Shown here one piece after another: positions 36,773-42,981 of a stretch of DNA of 64,000 nucleotides. This DNA comes from an uncultured Fibrobacter sp. (lineage in GTDB: Bacteria > Fibrobacterota > Fibrobacteria > Fibrobacterales > Fibrobacteraceae). Position numbers and translations under genes: made by a program. Within the stretch, counting starts at the first letter, position 1. Each line of letters begins with the position of its first letter. The stretch spans positions 89,790 through 153,789 of the forward strand of contig NZ_CAMVDO010000007.1 of the NCBI RefSeq assembly GCF_947166265.1. Direction: 5' to 3'. The notes beneath the pieces were generated by a model. The model ran no database searches, was not told where the DNA came from, and worked only from the letters and a program-made list of their open reading frames with translations.

Positions 36773-37228
36773 ATGGATCAAGCTCAACTTTTAACGCTCG
36801 CGAAACTCGGCGCGGTGGCGGCCCTGGGCCTTGCCGCGGTGGGTTCTGCGCTGGGCTGCGGGACTGCCGGCATGGCGGCCATCGGGGCCTGGAAGAAGGC
36901 GTATCTCAAGGGTAAGAACGCGCTGTTTACGCTGCTCATCTTCGTGGGCGCGCCGATTGCGCAGACAATCTACGGCATGTTGCTGATGATGTACATCCTG
37001 AACAAGTCCCAGGCGGCTCCGGCCAACTGGGCTGCATACTTGGGTGTGGGCATCTTCGGTGGCATCGGCATGATGGCATCTGCCTGGTACGTGGGCAAGT
37101 CCGCTGCGGACGCCTGCAACGCCCTCGGCGAAACCGGCAAGGGCCTGGTGAACTACCTGATGGTGCTTGGCGTCGGCGAAACCGTCGCGCTGTTCGTCAT
37201 GGTGTTCTCCATGATGCTCGTGTCGTAG
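36773..37228 (+). CDS. atpK: V-type ATP synthase subunit K, copy 2 (rotor ring)
   Basis: The 151-aa paralogue of copy 1 has the same fold and keeps the essential Glu (E136 in GVGETVALF) and Q64. It has Ala at 63 (PIAQTIYG) and Val at 107 (WYVGKSAA), where copy 1 has Ser and Gln. Two of four side chains that would coordinate sodium are thus lost. Both copies have good start sites and end the operon at a terminator, so a mixed ring is possible. Confidence 0.92.
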   Translation: MDQAQLLTLAKLGAVAALGLAAVGSALGCGTAGMAAIGAWKKAYLKGKNALFTLLIFVGAPIAQTIYGMLLMMYILNKSQAAPANWAAYLGVGIFGGIGMMASAWYVGKSAADACNALGETGKGLVNYLMVLGVGETVALFVMVFSMMLVS

Positions 37229-37241
37229 GACAAAGTGTCAT

Positions 37242-37257
37242 GCCCGCGCAGGCGGGC
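37242..37257 (+). terminator. Hairpin after the V-ATPase operon
   Basis: GCCCGC pairs with GCGGGC around GCAG, followed by TTCTCCTTTTC. Confidence 0.65.
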
Positions 37258-37275
37258 TTCTCCTTTTCAAGAATA

Positions 37276-37303
37276 GCGGGGCATTGCCCCGCACCCTTTT
37301 TTT
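37276..37303 (+). terminator. Second, stronger terminator of the V-ATPase operon
   Basis: GCGGGGC pairs with GCCCCGC around ATT and is followed by ACCCTTTTTTT. A TATAAT at 37303-37308 just after it may be the -10 of the following accessory genes. Confidence 0.85.
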
Positions 37304-37338
37304 ATAATTGGACTGCGAAAAACAATTAGGATTAGACC

Positions 37339-37554
37339 ATGGTTCAGGAATCTTTTGAATTTGTCGTGTATATGATTCACGCTTGCGCAAACAAGTGGAA
37401 TCGTTTGCCGTCTTTTGTGTATCGAAAGCTGGCTGAATCAGGCTGTATTCAGAAATTCCTTGTTCCCAATTACGAAATTTTGCATACGCAGAGCACTGAT
37501 TTCGTCGTCAGCGATATTGAAGAATATCTGAACGTCCGTAAGGTGGCCATATGA
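37339..37554 (+). CDS. DUF3791-like small protein
   Basis: The 71-aa protein MVQESFEFVVYMIHACANKW to SDIEEYLNVRKVAI matches what I know of DUF3791: a helical opening, then CIQKFLVPNYEILHTQSTDFVV, ending in a conserved helix. It overlaps the next gene by ATGA (37551-37554). With the DUF3990 protein it forms a two-gene unit seen in many gut bacteria; an antitoxin or adaptor role is inference. Confidence 0.65.
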   Translation: MVQESFEFVVYMIHACANKWNRLPSFVYRKLAESGCIQKFLVPNYEILHTQSTDFVVSDIEEYLNVRKVAI

Positions 37555-38036
37555 TCGTCTATCATGGTTCGAACGTTGTTGTTGACAAGCCGGATGTTGA
37601 GCATTCTTTTCGACCGCTTGATTTCGGAAAGGGATTCTATGTCACGACGGTGCGTGAACAGGCTGTCCGTTGGGCGCACAGGAAAATCGATATTCTAAAG
37701 GATGGGAACCTGAAGCCGATATTGAATGTCTATGACATGGACGATGTCCCTGCCGCACTCTCCGTTAAGACGTTCCCCGATGATTTAGAGGAATGGATTG
37801 ATTTCGTGTGCAAATGCCGCGATGGTTCCTTGGAATATGCCCAATACGATGTAATTATGGGCAAGGTCGCAAATGACAAGGTTTTCCGTGTTGTGGATAT
37901 GTATCACTCCGGTATCTGGGATATGTCGCGGGCATTGAAGGAAATAAAGGCTTATCCGACTTACGACCAGATCGCCTTTATCACGCAAAAGGCTATTGAT
38001 GCGGTCCTGAAATACAAGGGTTGCGAAGAGGTGTAA
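37551..38036 (+). CDS. DUF3990 protein (ADP-ribosyltransferase-like)
   Basis: The 161-aa protein begins MIVYHGSNVVVDKPD, followed by RPLDFGKGFYVTTVREQAVRWA; YHGS, DFGKGFYxT and a late QYDVIMGKVANDKV are DUF3990 marks and recall the NAD-binding core of ADP-ribosyltransferase toxins (His in YHGS, Tyr in GFYVT). It is flanked by two small genes in close coupling (4-bp overlap before; 1 bp to the next ATG). A toxin in a toxin-antitoxin-like module is my inference; the target is unknown. Confidence 0.65.
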   Translation: MIVYHGSNVVVDKPDVEHSFRPLDFGKGFYVTTVREQAVRWAHRKIDILKDGNLKPILNVYDMDDVPAALSVKTFPDDLEEWIDFVCKCRDGSLEYAQYDVIMGKVANDKVFRVVDMYHSGIWDMSRALKEIKAYPTYDQIAFITQKAIDAVLKYKGCEEV

Positions 38037-38037
38037 A

Positions 38038-38253
38038 ATGGTAGACGAAGATGTTCTTGAAAAAGTCTATCAGGAACGCCTGGAAGAGCGCATTATTGCA
38101 CATCTTGCGCAGGTGAAGAACTGTTCGCTAGAACAGGCGATGGATATGTATTATAACAGCGAATTGGCTGACAAAATCCATCAAGGGAAAGATGGAATCC
38201 AGTATCTGGACTATAAGGTCTTGGTGCAGATACTTGTTGATATGGGAGGTTAA
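38038..38253 (+). CDS. Small partner protein of the DUF3990 module
   Basis: The 71-aa protein starts one base after the DUF3990 stop. It reads MVDEDVLEKVYQERLEERII, with SLEQAMDMYYNSELADKIHQ and LDYKVLVQILVDMGG, an acidic helical protein. The motif LEQAMDMYYNSELADKI is echoed by LIEAMRRFYASETFAKLV in the minus-strand gene at 38406-38636, so both belong to one family. Its position after the ADP-ribosyltransferase-like gene suits an antitoxin. Confidence 0.6.
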   Translation: MVDEDVLEKVYQERLEERIIAHLAQVKNCSLEQAMDMYYNSELADKIHQGKDGIQYLDYKVLVQILVDMGG

Positions 38254-38405
38254 GCCATCTTGGAGATAATCTCTGCGAATCCGTCATTGTCCGCCAGGGC
38301 AATTTTGGAAAGAATGTCGGAAAAGATGTCGGATAGCACGCTCGGGTACCTGAGCCCGGTAGAGTATAGGTTGAAAAGGCTGGCCGCGTAAGGAGCCTGC
38401 TTAGG
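38250..38405 (-). pseudogene. In-frame C-terminal protein fragment after a TAG
   Basis: Directly after the TAG of the 76-aa gene the same frame continues for 51 codons to a TAA: PKQAPYAASLFNLYSTGLRY then PSVLSDIFSDILSKIALADN and DGFAEIISKMA. The text looks like real protein, not random sequence, yet no start or ribosome site precedes it. It may be a remnant of another gene or a readthrough extension. Its end overlaps the stop of the plus-strand partner gene. Confidence 0.45.
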
Positions 38406-38636
38406 CTAGACTTCGAGTTGAGTCAGTTTCCCGTTTTCCTGCTCCGCCTTGAATATGTCGTAGACATAGGGAGAACTTTCAAGGTAAAGTCCGGTTTCCG
38501 GGTCAACTAGTTTGGCGAATGTTTCAGAAGCGTAGAACCTACGCATAGCCTCGATGAGAGAGAGTTTCTGGTCTTCCATCACATACGAGATGATGTCTCC
38601 CGTTATGACTTCAGCAAGCATTTTTGGCTTAGACAT
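38406..38636 (-). CDS. Small partner protein of a decayed DUF3791 module
   Basis: The 76-aa protein (MSKPKMLAEVITGDIISYVM and LIEAMRRFYASETFAKLV) is related to the plus-strand gene at 38038-38253. The order on the minus strand is DUF3791-like, then this gene, as in the plus-strand module but without a DUF3990 gene in between. The 54 bp between them contain a short frame VILFHSEKTIALLKKKESAH that might be a relic of the missing gene's start (compare MIVYHGS). Confidence 0.55.
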   Translation of the reverse strand: MSKPKMLAEVITGDIISYVMEDQKLSLIEAMRRFYASETFAKLVDPETGLYLESSPYVYDIFKAEQENGKLTQLEV

Positions 38637-38690
38637 GGGCCGACTCCTTCTTTTTCAACAGCGCAATCGTTTTTTCTGAGTGGAAGAGAA

Positions 38691-38906
38691 TCACTGTATC
38701 TTCCCTCCGTTCTGCTGGCTGACTAGCGTCAGGTCGTTGATGGCGTCTTCAAATGAGAGTGTATGCTCCACATCGTAGAATTCGACAAGGAAATCCATCG
38801 CTCCGTGATTGCATAGATAATCAAAAGCCTGCTTTTCGGTGAGGCTCTTGTTTGCGGCGAACTCGTTGACACATGCAACGGTATATCTGATCAGTTTCTT
38901 GTCCAT
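38691..38906 (-). CDS. DUF3791 family protein
   Basis: The 71-aa protein MDKKLIRYTVACVNEFAANK, with LTEKQAFDYLCNHGAMDFLV and EFYDVEHTLSFEDAINDL, is a good match to DUF3791. It opens a minus-strand copy of the module and reads away from the array region. No DUF3990 partner is adjacent, so this copy is probably incomplete. Confidence 0.65.
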   Translation of the reverse strand: MDKKLIRYTVACVNEFAANKSLTEKQAFDYLCNHGAMDFLVEFYDVEHTLSFEDAINDLTLVSQQNGGKIQ

Positions 38907-39021
38907 TTCTTATGATAATATACATAAAGGTTAGAGTGTGGGTTCGGTTTATCAGCGATTTTGAGAAAATTAATCGGGATTCTACGGTGCGTGTCGAATG
39001 TAAAAGACGATATGGAGAAAA

Positions 39022-39240
39022 ATGCGTAAGGGGCCGGACATAATAGATATGTGGAAAAGATATTTTAAGGAAAAATATGTGGCTGTACCACAACGGGGCA
39101 AGCACAGCCTCAAAGAGTTTTTTCTTATGAAAGATGTAATTTGTGACTTTTATCTCGGCGAAAACATTTACAACTCCACGGGCGAACTGATTCAGCGGGA
39201 TTTTGATATGTTCATGCCTGGGGCTAAGAAGACCATTTAA
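39022..39240 (+). CDS. Hypothetical 72-aa protein
   Basis: The ATG at 39022 has GGAG 8 nt upstream. The protein MRKGPDIIDMWKRYFKEKYV ends FDMFMPGAKKTI; it is basic with many aromatic residues. It has plausible composition for a real gene but no recognised family. The 43-bp repeat array starts 7 bp after its stop. Confidence 0.45.
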   Translation: MRKGPDIIDMWKRYFKEKYVAVPQRGKHSLKEFFLMKDVICDFYLGENIYNSTGELIQRDFDMFMPGAKKTI

Positions 39241-39246
39241 CACAAT

Positions 39247-39935
39247 TTTTGCCTAAAAACCACCTACAATTGTGTAAAGTCGCTTCCGCATTTGCGGGAG
39301 CGGCTTTTATATAGTGGGGAAGTTGCCTGAACTTTTGCTTTTGTTACAATGTCACTTGAGTTGAGCTGCGGGGGCAAATGTCCGGGCGGTTTTGTCACTT
39401 GTGCAAAACGGCCAGGTCTTTTGCCGGAGTGTCTTTTACACCTATGCGAAGAAGCCTGAACATTTGGCCGAGCACCTTCACCGCTTAGGTGATGGTGCTG
39501 GGGCGTTTGCCGGAGTGGCATTACCACGGTGATGAAATTGCTTGGGCTTTTGCGCGAGTGGTTTCACCACTTGTGCAAAGGTCCTCGGACAATTGCATAA
39601 GCGCTTTCTCCACTTGTGCAAAGGCGTTTAGACATTTGCGGGAGATGCTTTTACAAGGTGAAGTAGGTGCCTGGACTTTTGCCGGGGCGTGTTGCATTCT
39701 TGTGTAAAGGGGCCCGGGCAAATGTCCGAGGGGCAACACCACTTATGCAAAGGTGCTTGAACATTTGGCCGAGTTCCTTCACCGCTTAGGTGATGGTGCT
39801 GGGGCGTTTGCAGGAGCAACATTTACAAAGTGAGGGGCATGCCTAAGCATTTGCGGAAGCTGCTTATACAAAGTGACAATGGCACTTGGACTTTTGCAGG
39901 ACCTCCAACCACACTTTTGGGCCGCTTTTCGGGGC
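39247..39935. repeat. Array of 16 degenerate 43-bp tandem repeats
   Basis: From 39247 the sequence can be cut every 43 bp without gaps into 16 related units; starts are 39247, 39290, 39333 and so on to 39892, the last being 44 bp. Each unit opens with TTTGC-x-GGAG (variants TTTGGCCGAG, AATGTCCGAG), has TTxACCACTTGTGCAAAG in the middle (variants CACCGCTTAGGTGATG, TTACAAAGTGA) and ends GCCTGGAC or TGCTGGGGC. Units at 39462 and 39763 are nearly identical over their whole length. 43 is not a multiple of three, and no frame stays consistent, so it is not a coding repeat. Repeats are too divergent and have no spacers, so it is not a CRISPR array. It fills the whole gap between the preceding gene and the HlyD gene end. 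Confidence 0.9.
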
Positions 39936-39947
39936 TTTTGCCCTCTT

Positions 39948-41399
39948 TTACCACCAGAGTTTCAGGCGAAGGTAGTCGATGGCCTGGTGCGAAAGAATCC
40001 ACCAGAGGGTGCGCTTGCCCGCGAAAATCTTCGCGATACCTGTCATGCCGGGGCGGAACCACGGGGGAGTCGCCCGCACGAACTCGCCGCGCACGGCGAA
40101 GGTGTTCTCCTGGTCCTTGACACTTGCCGTCGGGTTCATGAGCGTGGTGCGGAACCTGTACACGTAATCGGGACGACTCTTGATGGCCATGAAGCCCTCG
40201 CCGCCAAGCCGCACGTTGTTCACTTCGAGTTCGCTCACGTCGGCCTCCATGTAGATTTCTTCGATGGATGCCAGCTGGAACAGCTCGCCGCCCTGGTTCA
40301 CATGCGACCCCACGCGCTTTTGCAGGTCGCCCTCGATGACCACCGCGCTGTCCGATTCGCAGCGCACCACCGAGCGAGAGAGCTTGTAGCGCACCGTCTT
40401 GAGTTTCGCCAGGGTCTGCGAGAGCTTAGCCTGCTGTATGCGCAGGTCGGCCAGCTGTCTGTTCGCCTGGGCCTTCTGTATTTCGCGGCGGTTGTCCTGT
40501 TCCTGGGCCATGAGGTCGGCCTCTTCTAGCTTGAGTTCCTTCTGGTCGAGTCGCAAGAGCTCGTCGCCCTTGTACACGATGTCGCCCGGCTTCACCTTCA
40601 CGCTCTGGATGAACCCGTCGAAGGGGGCGCTCAGGTAGGTGATGTGGTCGGTCTTGAGCATGGCCGGGGCGCTTACCCTGTAGGGGATGGGCACCAGTGC
40701 CGCGAAAAGCACGAACGCCGTAAGCAGGATGCCCAGCAGTTTTGCCCAGGTGTGTTCGTGGCCCAGCAGCTTGGCTAACCCCTCCCGCGCGGCCCGGGCG
40801 AACCTCTTGCCGAACCAGCCGCTCTTGCGGTAGAGTTCGTCTATCCTTGCGCTAGTGAGCGTTGCGACCAGGTGGATCTGGGCGGACTCCTCGTCGTCGA
40901 AGGGGTGCGCCCCGCGTTCGCAGGTGATTACCGCGATGGTCTCTTCGCCCCGCCTTACCGGGACCGAGAGCATGTGCCCCACGCCGTAAGTCTTGCTGTA
41001 GTACTCGTGGATTCGGGTGGCGAGCGGGGTGCCGCCGTCCGCGGGCGGGTAGGCTATGCTTGCGTCCTGTTCGTAGGCCTCTTCCATGGCGCATTCCAGG
41101 TCGCGCACCACCTGCATCTTGCCCTCGAAATGGTCGGTGTGGCTTATGGCCGCGAGCACCACGTAGTCGTGCTTGACCATGCCGATGCTCACCCTTTCGG
41201 CGTGGTGGCGGTCGGCAATTTCGCCCGCAAGTGCGAGTGCCGCCGTCTTGAAAGTCTTCGCCTCGCCGACAACCCGCACGATGTCCAGGACCTCGTTCAT
41301 CTGCCCTATCTTGGAACTGGTGGTGCGCAGGGCGTTCTGCAGCGCCTTGATGATGGCGCCCTGGTCGAACTGCGGCTTTTCTTGGTTCTGTGCGGTCAT
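39948..41399 (-). CDS. GAF-HlyD membrane fusion protein (export adaptor)
   Basis: The ATG at 41399 (MTAQNQEKPQFDQG) gives 483 residues. Residues about 35-190 form a GAF-like cytoplasmic domain (VSIGMVKHDYVVLAAISH; MLSVPVRRGEETIAVITCERG); a membrane helix follows (219-237, AKLLGILLTAFVLFAALVP), then the HlyD parts: a lipoyl-type half (APFDGFIQSVKVKPGDIVYKGDELLRLD), a coiled coil (LEEADLMAQEQDNRREIQKA) and the second lipoyl/barrel half (VEADVSELEVNNVRLGGEGF region). HlyD proteins bridge an inner-membrane exporter to the outer-membrane channel in type I secretion. A GAF domain on the cytoplasmic side suggests a sensed or assembly role. No ABC transporter is in the window; the giant RTX-type protein at 49.6 kb is a possible client. 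The stop lies at the edge of the 43-bp array. Confidence 0.82.
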   Translation of the reverse strand: MTAQNQEKPQFDQGAIIKALQNALRTTSSKIGQMNEVLDIVRVVGEAKTFKTAALALAGEIADRHHAERVSIGMVKHDYVVLAAISHTDHFEGKMQVVRDLECAMEEAYEQDASIAYPPADGGTPLATRIHEYYSKTYGVGHMLSVPVRRGEETIAVITCERGAHPFDDEESAQIHLVATLTSARIDELYRKSGWFGKRFARAAREGLAKLLGHEHTWAKLLGILLTAFVLFAALVPIPYRVSAPAMLKTDHITYLSAPFDGFIQSVKVKPGDIVYKGDELLRLDQKELKLEEADLMAQEQDNRREIQKAQANRQLADLRIQQAKLSQTLAKLKTVRYKLSRSVVRCESDSAVVIEGDLQKRVGSHVNQGGELFQLASIEEIYMEADVSELEVNNVRLGGEGFMAIKSRPDYVYRFRTTLMNPTASVKDQENTFAVRGEFVRATPPWFRPGMTGIAKIFAGKRTLWWILSHQAIDYLRLKLWW

Positions 41400-41547
41400 G
41401 GACTGTCGGTTAGGGTGTGGTTTGGGTGGAAATAATAGTAAAAGCAACCATAATAGATTTATTGTTTAATAAAAAAATACTTTGATTGTCCATAAATATT
41501 ATTTTTTTAAGGATGATTATAAAGGTTGTGTAAAAAAAGGATAAAAA

Positions 41548-42981
41548 ATGGAAAATTTGGTAAATAATTGGAAAAAAGAAAATCTTATTAAAATTCGCGA
41601 TGATGATGACCTTGTAAAACTTATATGGGATGATTCTGATTCCCCATTTTTTAAGGCGGACGATTCTGCACCTGCATGGTATAAGAAAAATGATGATGGT
41701 GCAAATTGTATTACAATAAATGATTTGAGAAGTCGCGTTGAACCATGGCTTACGGCATTATTTCAATCGGAGCATTTATCTTTATTGATTGGTTCTGGAT
41801 TGACGACTTCAGTTTCTTTTATAGCAGAAGCTGGTTCTGCGACTGGCATGAATTTTGATGGATTTAAAAACTGTAAGGATATTTTTGACGCTCAAATACA
41901 ATCTTACGCATCGGCAGCAGGCCGTGATAAACCGAACATTGAAGATTATATAAGATTCGCTAATGAACTTTTGAAAGGCTTGGAAATATTAAATGATTCT
42001 CGTAAAGACGACTTACGCGAGGAGATTAATAGTGTTTTAGAATCCTTCGCTAACTCAATTTTATCATCCGAAAGGAATATTGTTGTTGCTGGAAAGTCTG
42101 TAGATGCTTTTAACTATTTGATAAGTTTTTTGATGAGCTTTGCTAGCCGAAGTGGAACACGAGACAGACTCAATATATTTACGACAAATTATGATCGTAT
42201 TATTGAAGAGGGAGCAGATTTAGCTGGACTTCATTTATTAGATCGTTTCGTTGGGCGGCTTAATCCGATTTTTAGATCATCTCGTCTTAATATAGATATG
42301 CATTATAATCCTCCAGGAATTCGTGGTGAACCAAGATACTTGGAGGGGGTTGCTAGGTATACTAAATTGCATGGCTCTGTTGATTGGATACAGGTCCAAT
42401 CTGAAAAGAATACGCAAAGTATTATTCGGAAGATTGGCTTACCTCTAGGAGCTGAAAATGTTGCGGATTATTTGAAGGCTCCCGGCTTGTATGGTGCCGA
42501 TGCCTTAAAGATGATGATATATCCCAATGCAGCGAAAGATCGTGAGACAGCTATGTACCCGTATGTAGATTTGTTCCGAGATTTTGCTGCTGCAACATGT
42601 AAACCAAATAGCACATTGGTAACGTATGGATATAGTTTTGGAGATGAACATATAAACCGGATTATAGAAGATATGTTGACCATTCCTTCTACTCATCTTG
42701 TTATTATTGCATTTGAAGACCCTCAAAATAGAATTATCAACACATATAAAGAAATAGGTCGAAAAAGTCAGATTTCCTTGTTGCTTGGTCATGAATTTGG
42801 CGATTTGAAGAAACTTGTTGATAATTATTTGCCAAAGTCTGCAATTGACAAAACGACTTATAAACTTGGTGAAATATTAAAAAATAGACATTTAGTTAGT
42901 AATCATACAACCGACGTAAGTAATAATAGTGGAAATTTAAAGAATGGTGCAGAATCTTCTGTTAGTGAGGTTGAAGAATGA
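41548..42981 (+). CDS. SIR2-domain protein of a SIR2-HerA defence pair
   Basis: The 477-aa protein has a SIR2 NAD-binding fold: LSLLIGSGLTTSVSF (IGSG at 81-84), FTTNYDRII (TTNYD at 212-216), the catalytic His in YTKLHGSVDW (274-276) and SYGYSFGDEHINRII near 370. It overlaps the HerA-type gene by ATGA (42978-42981). SIR2-HerA pairs are known anti-phage systems in which SIR2 degrades NAD+ on infection, in a large complex with the HerA hexamer. AT-rich codon use differs from the core genes upstream, which suits transfer. The ribosome site is AAAGGA. Confidence 0.88.
   Translation: MENLVNNWKKENLIKIRDDDDLVKLIWDDSDSPFFKADDSAPAWYKKNDDGANCITINDLRSRVEPWLTALFQSEHLSLLIGSGLTTSVSFIAEAGSATGMNFDGFKNCKDIFDAQIQSYASAAGRDKPNIEDYIRFANELLKGLEILNDSRKDDLREEINSVLESFANSILSSERNIVVAGKSVDAFNYLISFLMSFASRSGTRDRLNIFTTNYDRIIEEGADLAGLHLLDRFVGRLNPIFRSSRLNIDMHYNPPGIRGEPRYLEGVARYTKLHGSVDWIQVQSEKNTQSIIRKIGLPLGAENVADYLKAPGLYGADALKMMIYPNAAKDRETAMYPYVDLFRDFAAATCKPNSTLVTYGYSFGDEHINRIIEDMLTIPSTHLVIIAFEDPQNRIINTYKEIGRKSQISLLLGHEFGDLKKLVDNYLPKSAIDKTTYKLGEILKNRHLVSNHTTDVSNNSGNLKNGAESSVSEVEE

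Noticed and set aside
39247..39935. CRISPR array in the 43-bp repeat region
   Set aside because: There are no identical repeats separated by unique spacers, units are contiguous and diverged throughout, and no cas genes are near.
39264..40062. Small frames on both strands inside the 43-bp array
   Set aside because: The 43-bp step shifts frame every unit, composition is artificial-looking, and no ribosome sites are found.
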